Positions 1-10,120 of a stretch of DNA of 64,000 nt are shown in pieces. The translations under genes were made by a program, and so were the position numbers. Every line of letters begins with the position of its first letter. The first letter of the stretch is position 1. The DNA comes from Dactylorhiza incarnata. Its lineage: Eukaryota; Streptophyta; Magnoliopsida; Asparagales; Orchidaceae. The notes beneath the pieces are model-generated. The model saw only the letters and a program-made list of their open reading frames with translations. It had not been told where the DNA came from and searched no databases. Location: the NCBI GenBank assembly GCA_033032865.1, contig JAWHQI010000074.1, positions 9,232,501 to 9,296,500 on the forward strand, given 5' to 3'.

Positions 1-185
1 GGTTTTACGCTACGACTACAATCCGAGGGGGTTCGAGCAGAATTTGGCGATATCTCAGAGGTTCGGGGAGTGAGATATGTGTGTTTATATTTATGATGCG
101 GAGAACCATCATACAAGAAGGAAATGTCAGTATAGGGCTTTTTATTAAATACCAAAAAGAAATGTAAAGAATAAAAGAAATAGTT

Positions 186-3038
186 TCAAGGATAGAACCG
201 TTTGAGATCGTCACCGCTCCACGTGCGTGGGATGTCTTCTCCTTCGTTGGTTTGGAGACGGTAGGCCCCATTCTTAGATACTTCTTTGATGATGAAAGGT
301 CCTGCCCAATTAGGATCCAGCTTTCCAACATTACCAGACCTTGCTGCGGCATCCACCTTTTTTAACACCAAATCCCCGACTACAAACTGCTTTACTCTGA
401 CATTCTTATCAAAATATTTTGCCATTCTCCTTTTAACTTCTTCCTGCCTGATTGTTGCTTCATCCTGAAGTTCCTCGATTAGATCAAGATTATGCATGAG
501 GGCCTCACCATTTTCATCTATCCAGGATTCTGCTCCTTCTTTGGCGTAAATAACCCTTGGAGTGACTACCTCGAATTCCACAGGGACAACAGCTTCCGAG
601 CCATGAGATAATTTGAAAGGTGTCTCCCCGGTAGCCGAAGACGGAGTAGTACGAAGGGTCCACAGGATGGAAGGAAGTTGGTCCGCCCAATTCCCTTTCT
701 GGTTCAAGACTCTTTTCATTAAAAGCTGCCGAATTTGCCTGTTTGCCGCCTCCACTTGACCATTGGTCCTTGGATGGTGTACTGAGGCAAACCGAAGATC
801 AATTCCTATCTGATCACAGAAGTTTATCATCTCTGGATTGTTGAATTGTGGGCCATTATCGGTGACGATTGCCAACGGAATTCCATGTCGGCAGATAATC
901 TCTCCCCAGACGAAGTTTCTGACAATTTGGGTGGTAGTTCTTGCTAATGCTTTTGCTTCGATCCACTTACTGAAATAATCGATCATTACCAGGATAAAGC
1001 GACGTTGTCCGCTGGCCATTGGGAAAGGCCCCATAAGATCCATTCCCCATACTGCAAAAGGCCATGGCGCAGTTATTGACCTGAGTGACTGAGCAGGCAA
1101 ATGTTGAAGAGGAGCGAACTTTTGACACTGGACACATCGCTTGGCGAAGGCTTCAGCATCCTTTCTCATGGTTGGCCAGAAGTATCCTTGCCGCAGGATC
1201 CTTTTTTCTAAGGTTTTCGCCCCTGAATGGCTACCACACTCCCCAGAATGAACTTCCTGAAGTATGACCGGGATCTCCTCTTCTGAAACGCACCGTGCCG
1301 AGGGAGAAATCAGAGTTTTTCGGTACAAGACTCCTGCTATCAAGTAGTAGTAAGCCGCCTTTCTTCTGAATCTATTTTTGTCCTTGATTGATGGATGATA
1401 TTCTCCCTTTGTCAGGAACAATTCGTAGGGATCTTTCCAAGAAGGATGTTGATCGATCTGCATGAGCTCTTCTTCCTCTGTTTCTTCTGTTGCCGGGTGG
1501 AAAAGTTCTGAGGTTACTCCCCCTGATGGAAGACCAAATTTTGACAATTCGTCTGCCTCTTCATTCTGCGTTCTCGGAATATGCTCGATGATGAAGGATT
1601 TGAATTTCCCGATTTCTTTCTTAGCTAGGAATAGGTATTTTCTCAACATCGGTTCTCTTGTCTCGTAGTTCCCCAGAATCTGCGAGGCCATTACAAGAGA
1701 ATCAGTTTTCACATGAACATGTTCTATCCCAAGCTCCTTTGCGAGTCTCAGGCCGGCCAAGAGTGCTTCGTATTCGGCCTGGTTATTTGTAACTGAAAAG
1801 AAGAATTTAACAGCTTGTTCCAGCCTGATGCCGTTTGGACTGATCAAAACCACTCCGGCTCCCACGGAGTTTCTGCCAGAAGCCCCATCCACATAAATGA
1901 TCCAAGCCAAAGGAGTTTGCACTACCTGCTCTGGATTAGATTCCATTGTGTCTACCAAGAAATCTGCCAATACTTGTGCCTTTATTGCCGTTCTGGGAGT
2001 GTACAATATTTCGAACTCGCTTAGCTCGATTGCCCATTTGGCCAACCTTCCTGAATGTTCCGGCTTCTCCAAGATATTCCTCAGTGGATGATCTGAAACC
2101 ACCTGAATAGGATGAGCTTGAAAATAGGGGCGGAGCCTTCGTGATGACATGACTAAAGCCAAGGCTAATTTCTCCAGGATTGAATATCTAGTTTCTGCAT
2201 CTTTAAGGATATGGCTGACATAGTATATCGGAAACTGTTTCTTTTTCTCTTCCCGAACCAGGACAGAGCTTATTGCATCAGGGCCTACCCCCAAATACAA
2301 GAATAGTGTTTCTCCTTCGCGAGGGCTTTGAAGAAGGGGGGTTGAAGTTAATTGCTTTTTCAATTGTTCGAAAGCATTATTGCATTCCTTGTTCCATTCA
2401 AACTTAGATCCTCCCCTAAGTGTTTTGAAGAACGGAGCGCTTTTATCTCCCGATTTGGAAATGAATCGGCTCAATCCTGCCAACCTTCCACCAAGTTGCT
2501 GTATCTCTTTCGGACTACGAGGAGGGGTCATGTCTAGGATGGCTTTTACTTTATCTGGGTTCGGTGCGAGACCATCAGGAGTGAGAAGATGTCCAAGAAA
2601 TTTCCCCTTGTTCGCCCCGAACACGCATTTCGAGGGGTTTAATTTTAATTTGAACCTCCGTAGAGTAGCGAACGTCTCTACGAGGTCTTCCAGATGGATT
2701 AAAAAAGTTTTACTTTTTAGAAGGAGATCATCAACATATACTTCCAGATTTCTCCCTTTTTGTTTTTCAAAAACTGTGTCCATCATCCTCTGATATGTTG
2801 CCCCCGCATTTTTGAGGCCAAAAGGCATGACGAGATAACAATAACATCCATCATTGGTAATGAAGGATGTATGCGGGATATCAGGCTTATGCATCTTAAT
2901 CTGGTGATAACCAGAAAATGCATCTAAAAAACTCATAAAACTATATCCCACCGCGGAATCTACCAAAACATCTATCCGAGGCAAGGGATAACAATCCTTG
3001 GGGCATGCTTTATTGAGTTTAGTGAAATCAACACACAT
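186..3038 (-). CDS. pol: E1 pol: reverse transcriptase, RNase H, second RNase H, integrase
   Basis: A 950-codon open frame. RT core motifs are at residues about 38-44 (LDAFSGY) and 101-106 (YVDDLL). The RT-linked RNase H follows to about 340. A second RNase H-like domain opens with YVDGASG near 382 and includes NNQAEYEALLAG. Integrase has an H-H-C-C zinc region (HSGECGSHSGAK ... CVQCQ, about 600-645), then a D-D-E core (WGMDLMGPF, VTDNGPQF, NGQVEAANRQ). The frame lacks the RT N-terminus, which is encoded in the other frame just upstream, so this is the 3' part of one gag-pol polyprotein split by a frameshift at 3048-3054. No other stop was seen inside it, so the element is not old. Confidence 0.9.
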   Translation of the reverse strand: MCVDFTKLNKACPKDCYPLPRIDVLVDSAVGYSFMSFLDAFSGYHQIKMHKPDIPHTSFITNDGCYCYLVMPFGLKNAGATYQRMMDTVFEKQKGRNLEVYVDDLLLKSKTFLIHLEDLVETFATLRRFKLKLNPSKCVFGANKGKFLGHLLTPDGLAPNPDKVKAILDMTPPRSPKEIQQLGGRLAGLSRFISKSGDKSAPFFKTLRGGSKFEWNKECNNAFEQLKKQLTSTPLLQSPREGETLFLYLGVGPDAISSVLVREEKKKQFPIYYVSHILKDAETRYSILEKLALALVMSSRRLRPYFQAHPIQVVSDHPLRNILEKPEHSGRLAKWAIELSEFEILYTPRTAIKAQVLADFLVDTMESNPEQVVQTPLAWIIYVDGASGRNSVGAGVVLISPNGIRLEQAVKFFFSVTNNQAEYEALLAGLRLAKELGIEHVHVKTDSLVMASQILGNYETREPMLRKYLFLAKKEIGKFKSFIIEHIPRTQNEEADELSKFGLPSGGVTSELFHPATEETEEEELMQIDQHPSWKDPYELFLTKGEYHPSIKDKNRFRRKAAYYYLIAGVLYRKTLISPSARCVSEEEIPVILQEVHSGECGSHSGAKTLEKRILRQGYFWPTMRKDAEAFAKRCVQCQKFAPLQHLPAQSLRSITAPWPFAVWGMDLMGPFPMASGQRRFILVMIDYFSKWIEAKALARTTTQIVRNFVWGEIICRHGIPLAIVTDNGPQFNNPEMINFCDQIGIDLRFASVHHPRTNGQVEAANRQIRQLLMKRVLNQKGNWADQLPSILWTLRTTPSSATGETPFKLSHGSEAVVPVEFEVVTPRVIYAKEGAESWIDENGEALMHNLDLIEELQDEATIRQEEVKRRMAKYFDKNVRVKQFVVGDLVLKKVDAAARSGNVGKLDPNWAGPFIIKEVSKNGAYRLQTNEGEDIPRTWSGDDLKRFYP

Positions 3039-5805
3039 ACGCCATTTCCCCCCCAGACTTTTTCACCATCACTACATTCGACATCCAGGTGGGGTACTGG
3101 ATTTCAGAAATGAAATTGGCCTTAAGAAGCTTTGCAACTTCTTCTTTGATAGGTACCGCCAGCTTAGTTGCTACCTCCCTCTTCTTCTGTTGGATTGGCT
3201 TGAACTCCGGAGAAACGTTGAGGTGATGGCACGCGACATCTGGATCTATTCCAGGCATGTCTTCCGCCGACCAAGCGAAGATGTCCAAGTTATTCAGCAG
3301 GCAGGAGGTTAACTGGAGCTTTTCCTCTTCTGATAGCTCGGCGTTGATGATCAGCTTCTTCCCTTCCCCTTCAACAATGGGGATCTCTTGGGTCTCCTGG
3401 GCAGGTTCCAGGTAGGTCCCTTTCCGTTCCGCGCTCTCCTCAGCTTCTTCAGGGAGTTCGGACACCTCTTGGATGTCATTCTGGGGCTTGTGAAGTGGTG
3501 CCTCGGTGATCACATTAACTGTCTTCACATAACATTCGCGTGCCACCTTTGGATCGCTCCGGATCCGGTACTGACGCCCCTCAGCAGCGAATTTCAAGGC
3601 CAAATGGAAAGTAGATACCACCGCTCTGTAAGCATTCAGGATTGGCCTTCCGAAAATTGCGCAGTAGCTACTTGGGGCTTCCACTACTACGAAGTTCACC
3701 AACTTTGTTATGCCCCCTAGCGATACCAGAAGCTTCACGTACCCTTCTACTTCCTTCTTTTCTCCTGAGAAGCCATAGAGGGGGCCTTCCGTAGAGAGTA
3801 AGGCCTTTCCAGTCTTGAGGGCCTCAAACGTTTGGCGAAAGATGAGATTAACTGAGCTGCCTGTATCGATCAAAATTTTGTGCACTGCGTAATTCTCAAT
3901 AACCGCCTTTATCACCACCGTGTCATCGAACGGATTCGCATTCGGGGAGAGATCTTCCTGGCCAAACGTAACAACCGTCCTTTCCGGGGCAGAAGTGGAG
4001 GCAACTGCCACTTCTTGCTTTGTAACTCTCCCGATGCTAGATTTTCGGGAGGATTCTACCCCTGCCCCACCATGGATGCAATAGATATTACCGAGAGGGC
4101 CAACATCATTCACCTCTATGCATTCGGCTGCAGGATGTATATCCCCATAACTACCGGCCTCCTCTACATCAGCACACTCCCATGTTACTTCGACTGCCTC
4201 CTTCTTCTTCTCAGCTCGTGGTTCAACCGGAGTTTCTTGCCGAATCAACCCCCGAAGCTTTCCCTCTTTCAAGAGTTTTTCTATCAACCACCGGAGGGCC
4301 CGGCAATCTTCAGTTAGATGCCCCTCTTCTTTATGATATTCACAGTAAAGGTTTGGGTTCCGATTGCGAACTTCTGATTTCAAAGGAGGGGGCCTTTTAA
4401 AGTCAGGCCTCTTCTGAAGAATCTGCACGACCTCATTCATGGTAACGTTGAGTGGGGTGAACGAATCTTGTGATTCATCATATCGGATGGATGGGATAGG
4501 TGGAGATGGTTGTGCGATGTATTGTGGCAGATATACGGGCATGATTTGCGGGACTCCCATGGGTTGAGTGGGTGCGATGGCCAACGGCGGCTTCTGATCC
4601 TGAAACCGTTGATGGCCAATGAATGGTTGCTTGGGCTTAAGATTCCTTCCCCTTTGAGCCCGAGGCTCGAAATCAGGCCGAGACGAGTGATTATAACGTT
4701 GCTGATGGGTTGATGCAGAATTGAACTGATCGTTGTCGCTGAGCAACTTAGCAACGTAACCCGGATTAGTCTTTTCCCCCCTGATGAATTTGTTTGCCAG
4801 ACTAATCATTTCTTGATATGTCTTTGGTTCTCTGATTTGGGCTTCAAACTTCAGTGGCCCCTCCCTAAGGCCATGCATTAGTGCGACCCTATATAACTCC
4901 GGATCGACGTTTTGTACCTCCATTATTTCCCTTTGGAAACGATCGACGAAACGGGCCCACGTTTCGTTTTCTTGTTGTCGTATTTCGAATAAGGCTGCCG
5001 GACCATTCTTTCTCTTCTTAGAGGTAGAGAATCGAAGCAGAAATTCTCTACGCAACTCCGCAAAGCATCTGATAGATCGAGGATGCAATCCATAGAACCA
5101 TTCTCTGGCCTGCCCATCAAAGGATGTCACCAGGAGCTTGCACTTTGTTGCGTCAGTGATGGTCCTCAGAGCAACAGCTGATTCAAATGCCTGGAGGTGT
5201 ATTGCTGGATCGGACTCCCCACTATATGCTGACATACGTGGTTCTCGAAAGTTGTTTGGGGCCGGCTCTCCTCGGATTTCGTCGGTGAAGGGAGAACTCT
5301 CCTCGGCATCCTCATACAGGGGGAAAGCAGAGTTATAAGGGACCTCGGCTGCGGTCATTGGCGGACAGGCCGCATGATAGGAGCGGGCAGGTGCTCCAGT
5401 CGGATATGATTGGAAGGCGGCGACCTCAGGCGGATAGGGAAAATGAGCGGCCTGAGAGGTCGCCCCTTGAAAGTCAAGGACCCGAGCTGGCATACATCGC
5501 GCGGCCTCTTGGTAGAGATTCGGACGGTCCGCGGAACCTTCTTGTGGTGGTCGGGAATGAGCGACTTGCGCGAACGGATATGGAGGTGGAGGAGGTAGAA
5601 CAGGAGTGACCGCCTGGGGAGCCGCGGCCTGCTGAGGGGCTAACCGCTCGGTCAGTAGAGTTAGGGCCTGAGTGATCGCGTCCAGACGCTGATCAGTCGC
5701 CTGCCGAGCCTGGTCGGCCTCTCTCTTTGTCTGCTCCAGAGCTTCCCACAAAGAGTCTTCACTGTGGTCGGATCGGTCTCTTGGAGGGAGCTGGCGATCT
5801 GGCAT
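3028..5805 (-). CDS. gag: E1 gag, protease and RT N-terminus
   Basis: A 925-codon frame. The N-terminus is charged and probably coiled-coil (about 20-55), followed by a Pro-rich stretch. A retrotransposon gag domain lies at about 190-310 (REWFYGLHPRSI, RFVDRFQREI). A CCHC-like knuckle (CEYHKEEGHLTEDC) is near 485. The aspartic protease motif LIDTGSSVNLIF is near 640, and the first RT block is at the C-terminal end (KFISEIQYPTWMSNVV-like). It overlaps the pol frame by 11 bp in another frame. ATG at 5805 is taken because the acidic and basic N-terminus typical of Tat gag starts there. It encodes the capsid protein and the enzyme that matures it. Confidence 0.88.
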   Translation of the reverse strand: MPDRQLPPRDRSDHSEDSLWEALEQTKREADQARQATDQRLDAITQALTLLTERLAPQQAAAPQAVTPVLPPPPPYPFAQVAHSRPPQEGSADRPNLYQEAARCMPARVLDFQGATSQAAHFPYPPEVAAFQSYPTGAPARSYHAACPPMTAAEVPYNSAFPLYEDAEESSPFTDEIRGEPAPNNFREPRMSAYSGESDPAIHLQAFESAVALRTITDATKCKLLVTSFDGQAREWFYGLHPRSIRCFAELRREFLLRFSTSKKRKNGPAALFEIRQQENETWARFVDRFQREIMEVQNVDPELYRVALMHGLREGPLKFEAQIREPKTYQEMISLANKFIRGEKTNPGYVAKLLSDNDQFNSASTHQQRYNHSSRPDFEPRAQRGRNLKPKQPFIGHQRFQDQKPPLAIAPTQPMGVPQIMPVYLPQYIAQPSPPIPSIRYDESQDSFTPLNVTMNEVVQILQKRPDFKRPPPLKSEVRNRNPNLYCEYHKEEGHLTEDCRALRWLIEKLLKEGKLRGLIRQETPVEPRAEKKKEAVEVTWECADVEEAGSYGDIHPAAECIEVNDVGPLGNIYCIHGGAGVESSRKSSIGRVTKQEVAVASTSAPERTVVTFGQEDLSPNANPFDDTVVIKAVIENYAVHKILIDTGSSVNLIFRQTFEALKTGKALLSTEGPLYGFSGEKKEVEGYVKLLVSLGGITKLVNFVVVEAPSSYCAIFGRPILNAYRAVVSTFHLALKFAAEGRQYRIRSDPKVARECYVKTVNVITEAPLHKPQNDIQEVSELPEEAEESAERKGTYLEPAQETQEIPIVEGEGKKLIINAELSEEEKLQLTSCLLNNLDIFAWSAEDMPGIDPDVACHHLNVSPEFKPIQQKKREVATKLAVPIKEEVAKLLKANFISEIQYPTWMSNVVMVKKSGGEMAYVC
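3048..3054 (-). other. Homopolymer frameshift between gag and pol of E1
   Basis: Seven C on the + strand (seven G in the sense strand). With seven, the gag frame runs out a few codons later; with six, the residues before and after would fall into one frame across a conserved RT block. So one extra base in a homopolymer splits an otherwise open polyprotein. It may be a real mutation or a sequencing error; homopolymers are error-prone. Confidence 0.8.
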
Positions 5806-5962
5806 TCTGAGCTAAGGATTTCGCTGACAGTCTGCGATCTGAAGGTCGCGTGTTTCTGTTCGATTCAAAAGTGCGCCTCCGAAGGAAAACGAGGGTTGCG
5901 GACTATCAGTTACTATTTGGCTAGAGAATTCAGACCGCTAGCAGCGGTCGAGGCCAGACTTC

Positions 5963-5996
5963 GCCCGTCGCGGCAAATGCCACTCCTGCGACGGGC
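5963..5996. other. Strong hairpin in E1 leader/U5
   Basis: GCCCGTCGC at 5963-5971 is perfectly complementary to GCGACGGGC at 5988-5996, a 9-bp GC-rich stem with a 16-nt loop. It lies between the gag start (5805) and the TATA box (6146), so it should be in the 5' leader of the element RNA. A second small dyad, GACCGCT-AGC-AGCGGTC, lies near 5936. No certain PBS or inner LTR edge could be placed here. Confidence 0.55.
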
Positions 5997-6145
5997 TTTC
6001 CTTTGATTGAAAAGTAGCGGTTACAAATGTGAGAAAGTAGAAGCCGGCCGGTCAGCAGTTCGCGAGACCTGAAACTCGAGACCGGAGCTCAGACAAGCGA
6101 GCTCTTGGATTCGAGTGTGCGTGTCTTGGGAACAGTGCCGCCCCC

Positions 6146-6688
6146 TATTTATAGGCTTGGGGGCCTTCCCGATCGGGCAGGGATAAAATAACCTCCTGCC
6201 CGGGTACAGGAGAAACGGGCAGGCGGTGACGGGATACACAAAGAAGAGAAAGAAAGAGGCCGCGCGATCTGACGGCCTGCTTTCCCGACCTGTCTTGCTT
6301 GCGGCTGAGGACACTGGAACCAAGTCAATAATGCAGACCGCGCGGTTTGGAGATTGAGACCGCGGTCTGCCTTCTGGTCATGACTTAGCCGATTCTTCAA
6401 GAGGTAACTTGGATAGCCTTCGATCTGGAGCCCCGGCTTGTTCTTTGGGGCTGGAACTTCGAGTTTCTATGGGACAACCCGCGCGGCCTTCTGGCTGAGA
6501 CCGCGGATGAACTTCTTGCCTTGGCTCTTTGACGATCTTATCCCTTTGGGGGTGATCCGGAAATGACACCAGGCCGCCCGGCCTGGCCCTTCTTGAACTG
6601 AGAACCGCCGATCCCGGGACCCAGCGGCTTGGCCCAGGAGTCCGCGCGGTCTGATAATGGTTCAAACCGAGAAGCGGTTTTCCGGGCA
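6146..6688 (-). promoter_or_regulatory. E1 LTR U3: TATA box plus dyad cluster
   Basis: TATAAATA on the minus strand occupies 6146-6153. Upstream of it (6265-6688) lie repeats of a dyad of the form GCGGYYT-N8-AGACCGC. The clearest are near 6338 (GCGGTTT...AGACCGC) and 6483 (GCGGCCT...AGACCGC), with further GCGGTCT, CCGCGCGG and CCGCGGTC words to 6670. The GC-rich, CpG-rich block contrasts with the AT-rich flank. This is the promoter part of the 5' LTR. The same dyad is found in the Copia element E3. Confidence 0.7.
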
Positions 6689-6816
6689 AACAAAACAAAT
6701 GATTTAATCAAAAATACAAGACATATGCAGAGTAAAGTTCACAATAAAACACAAATAATTTTACTTCCACACACTTTAATGCACACAGAAAATGTACAAC
6801 TACCAAGGTGTTTTGC

Positions 6817-7040
6817 ACACACAATGCTCATTAAGACTTATCAGGGTGCAAGGTAGTGCTTGGGGGATCACACACTTTATTTTTCAATATTTATTTTTGT
6901 GATCCGGTGTACTTAAGAATAAGTGGTGTAAAAATAAAGGTTTGCACAAGACACTTTACTATTCTATCCAAGGTGCTCAACCTCACAACGCTTATTAAGA
7001 CTTATCAAGAGGTTCAAGTAGTGCTTGGTGGAGTTATCTT
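6817..7040 (-). repeat. Imperfect tandem duplication in the H tail
   Basis: Two units share a core (ATTAAGACTTATCA, then GTAGTGCTTGG), at about 6817-6873 and 6966-7040. The same pair is present in inverted orientation in H2 at about 55160-55430. Conservation in both copies shows the duplication predates their separation. Function unknown; it could be part of the LTR or packaging region. Confidence 0.55.
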
Positions 7041-7884
7041 TGTCAGTTTATTTCATGATTATTTTTTATACAAAGTTCTCTGAATACACTTGTTTTGCAA
7101 ACCAATGTAATTTTGAAAGCACAACTACTTTTCATAATTTTTAATTATGCAAATAAATGTACTGTAGGTAAGATACTTGTGCAAATTTAATTTGTTGTAC
7201 AATTATAATACACAAGCAAGCATTCTTGGATTAAAAACACATGTAGACTTTGCCAAAATAAGTGAGTGAATAAATATCATTATCAATCATAAAACATTTA
7301 CTCATACTTAGAGGCATGCTAAGCTTGGTTCTACACAACCTTTTTAATATATCAAAGCATGATAAAAACAATGTTCAAAGTAGTATGAACCGATGAATTG
7401 CAACATTATAGAAGTTCTAAATAATAGATAAAATCATGCTTGATTTTCACAATAAAGTCCATACAGTATTTTTGATATTTTTTTTAATTTGATTTAAAGT
7501 TTGAACTCTTAAAATTGATCTTGGACTTCCTGAGGTCTACCTTATGAGGGGTTCACCCGGTACTAGAATATGTGATGTGATGATAGCCCAAATCTCCTTT
7601 TTGCAAGATACATGTAAATAGAAAAGTTAAGTTCAAAAATAATTTTTGATACTTGTTTTTGTTTTATATTTTTGTATTTTATTTTTGCATATACACATAG
7701 AAATCAAACAAACCAAAGAAAGGAAGTAAGAAAAAATATTTTTTGTACTTTGGCTTTTATAATTTTGTATTTTAATTTTTCAAAAATCAATTAATGACAT
7801 AAATGCAAAAATGAGTAGTACATATAAACTAACATATTTTTATTGATTTTTCAGAATTTTAAAATTACAGAAAATCAGAAACTC

Positions 7885-7915
7885 GAGCTAGCACCGGCGC
7901 TAGCGCTAGCGCGAC
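7885..7915. repeat. Dyad cluster GCGCTAGCGCTAGCGC in H tail
   Basis: A short CpG-rich palindromic island (CTAGC, CCGGCGCTAGCGCTAGCGCG) in otherwise AT-rich DNA. The same words occur in the U3 part of H (25291-25512). Related GGCGGTA/GCTACCGC words occur in the H2 tail at 49043-49080 and 50455-50490. So the H family carries its dyads both in the LTR and in the noncoding tail. Confidence 0.6.
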
Positions 7916-9007
7916 AAACAGTACACTATTTTTTAAGATTTTGGAAATTCTGATTATTGATCTTGATTAAGTGTCCCAAGAGTAGTTTCATGCACAAATT
8001 TCAGAATTTTTGGAGATGTCTAGATAGTGCAAATTTGCATGAAATGTTAGCGATTTCTTATATGACATGACAACGCATGATATATATTTTCTTATATCTT
8101 CATTTAGATTTTTTAAGGCTTATATTTGTCAATTATGGTGTAAGTTGAAAATGATAGGAGATGTAAGCACAAGATATCAGTTCGAATAAGCCAAATAAGG
8201 ATAATTTAAATGATTAGTATGATGTTTATGCAAAGAATATCATGGATAAGCCCTATATAATAATACTCAGCCTGTATATATTGGTAAACATATAAAGCCT
8301 AACATAGACACAAATATTCTTTAGGTGACAATGTTAGTATGATAAGTTTGAGATTAATGTTATGCCAAAGTTTGATAGTGTTTCAACTTATAGACCTAGA
8401 ATGAAGTGAATATTCTATTTGATTTGATCTTATTGATATCAAGATGATTCTAAGGTCTAAACTTGAAATAAATCACAATACACACATAATACACCAACCA
8501 TGGTAAATAATTATAATATCAATTGTCATCATATAATTCATATACATGTGATAGAGATAGTTGTTTTAGATGATTTTTGATATGAATTATGATATATGAT
8601 TTTTAGAGAATTTTATCAAAGGACATCAATAGACCATGGTGGTGTGTGTGGCATTAGTATTTAAGGCACTTAATCTTTCAATATGTCTTTTGTGATTTTC
8701 TTTATAATTTAGATAAATATCTCATAACAATTTTAGAATTTGATTTATATGGATATTTATAGGCAATGAATATAAGAAAGACAGATCGGTCATCACAATA
8801 AAATATGATTTTGAATTTTGATCAATTTGATTTATAAACTCATTAAGTTTTAAGAGATAAAATCATATTTCCAAAAATATATAAGATGACTATAACATGA
8901 TAGCTTAAGAAATAAGAGAATAAAAAAAGACATTAAAGCATATCATGAAGTAGAAAATTTGTATATTTCATTTTTGAAAATATTCTACTTCATACATTTG
9001 GTGATAC

Positions 9008-9072
9008 CTAATGAATAAGAGATTTAGGCATCCAAAGGGGACCAAGTGTGGTGGTTCCTTTGGGTACCCAAA
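9008..9072 (-). pseudogene. H gag-like ORF, C-terminal end (split by E2)
   Basis: On the minus strand these codons read on from 16491 once E2 and one copy of its CCAAA duplication are ignored, and end at TAG 9010-9008. The peptide matches the C-terminus of the H2 ORF (residue pattern G-LW-PKSLIH, 48481-48543). This proves that E2 is inserted in H and that H and H2 are one family. Confidence 0.85.
9068..9072. repeat. Target-site duplication of E2, left (CCAAA)
   Basis: CCAAA directly before the 5' LTR of E2; the same five bases follow the 3' LTR at 16491-16495. A 5-bp duplication is what LTR-retrotransposon integrases produce. Confidence 0.92.
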
Positions 9073-9155
9073 TGTTGGGGAAATGATTTCTCTTAACCCC
9101 TAGAAATGAGTTAAAGACAGAGTTTTATGAATGAAAAACAAGACTAAGTAAATAT

Positions 9156-9689
9156 GCGTCAAATAGTATTCGACGCAACGTCGAAATGTAGTCGACGTTT
9201 TCTTCAGGTTATGTCGAAGTAACTTTAGGAAGATTTCGACGTATGTGTTGTCGACGCTACTCTGATTTCTAGTCGACGCATATAGAGAAGTCGACGCACC
9301 TTAGTCGACGCACCTTAGTCGACGCACCTTCCTTATTCTTCTCTCGACGTCCAGCCAGGATGAATTCGACGCTTACGTCGAATAGTAATCGACGCACGTC
9401 GATTTATATGACAGATTTAAATATGCGCCAGATCTCTTTCCTTCTTTCAGTAGATCTAATTTACATGGAATAATGTTAATATTTTATAGCCGTTCTGAAT
9501 CATTCTTTCCTTCTATTTTGATTCTTGGCTAATCTGATAAAACTCATTATGGATATTATTTGAATTTGGAATGAATTCTTTCCTTCTATTGGTATGCTAA
9601 TTATAGAAACATTTCTATTTTTCAAATTCTCTGACTGCTAATTAATTATCCTCCTATAGCATTATTTTGAATACACAGAGCTATAAATA
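9156..9689 (+). promoter_or_regulatory. E2 U3: TCGACGC dyad cluster and TATA box
   Basis: 9156-9402 holds more than ten TCGACG/CGTCGA words, several as a 21-bp dyad with 7-bp arms and 7-bp spacer: GCGTCAA-N7-TCGACGC at 9156 and ACGTCGA-N7-TCGACGC near 9375. TATAAATA lies at 9682-9689, about 280 bp downstream. The cluster is CpG-rich in an AT-rich LTR. By position it is an enhancer-like part of the LTR promoter; the binding factor is unknown. Confidence 0.72.
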
Positions 9690-10017
9690 AAGAGGAGGTC
9701 AGCAGAAAATAAATAAGTTGAGTGATCTACCACATACATTCTGAAATAGAGGAAAAGCTCCCAAAAGAAAAGAGAGATATTGTCAAACAGCTCTGCAGCA
9801 ACAATCTGAAATCTCCCTGCTGCAAACTCTGATTGCTCTCACTAAAAGAGAGAAAGGCTACAAATATTCTTCTCTCTATAGAAATAAGATTTAATTCACT
9901 TCTTGTGCTTCCAATCTTCTTGATAGGAAGAAGATTCATTATTGTTTCTTTCTTTCTTTCTTACTTAAATATTGTAAAAGAGTTTTTAGAATCTCTCTTC
10001 AAAAAATTCAGTGTACT

Positions 10018-10120
10018 GGTTCTAAGAGTCTCCTTGTCAAAAGACTCAGTTGGTTCTAAGAGTCTCCTTGTCAAAAGACTCAGGGTGGTTCTAAGAGTCT
10101 CCTTATCAAAAGACTCAGTG
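10018..10120 (+). repeat. Three 34-bp tandem units in R-U5 of E2
   Basis: Units begin at 10018, 10052 and 10087 (GGTTCTAAGAGTCTCC...). Each can fold (GAGTC ... GACTC), so the RNA leader would carry three similar small hairpins. The same array is at 16121-16222 in the 3' LTR. Apparent ORFs across it (repeating VSLSKDSV) are a by-product of the repeat. Confidence 0.75.

Larger units (their letters stand above)
1..6688 (-). mobile_element. E1: Ty3/gypsy Tat-type LTR retrotransposon, 3' end off window
   Basis: Minus-strand element: its 5' LTR lies at the right and its pol runs toward position 186. The order gag, protease, reverse transcriptase, RNase H, a second RNase H-like domain and integrase is that of the Tat lineage, where a second (archaeal-type) RNase H is known. 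The right border at 6688 is placed where GC-rich LTR sequence (minus strand starts TGCCCGG) gives way to AT-rich sequence also found in the tail of H2 (rc of about 55500). The 3' LTR is outside the window, so no target-site duplication can be checked. The 1-185 stretch is the 3' untranslated part and holds nothing else I recognise. Confidence 0.85.
6689..9072 (-). mobile_element. H, left piece: noncoding tail of non-autonomous Copia element
   Basis: AT-rich sequence without long ORFs except the last gag-like codons at 9008-9072. Similar sequence occurs in opposite orientation in H2: 7100-7330 resembles the rc of 54830-55060, 6690-7050 the rc of 55150-55520, and 8930-9000 the rc of 48540-48600. 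H therefore has a 3' noncoding tail of more than 2 kb, unusually long for a Copia element. E1 cuts it at the left, and the 3' LTR is not in the window. Confidence 0.7.
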
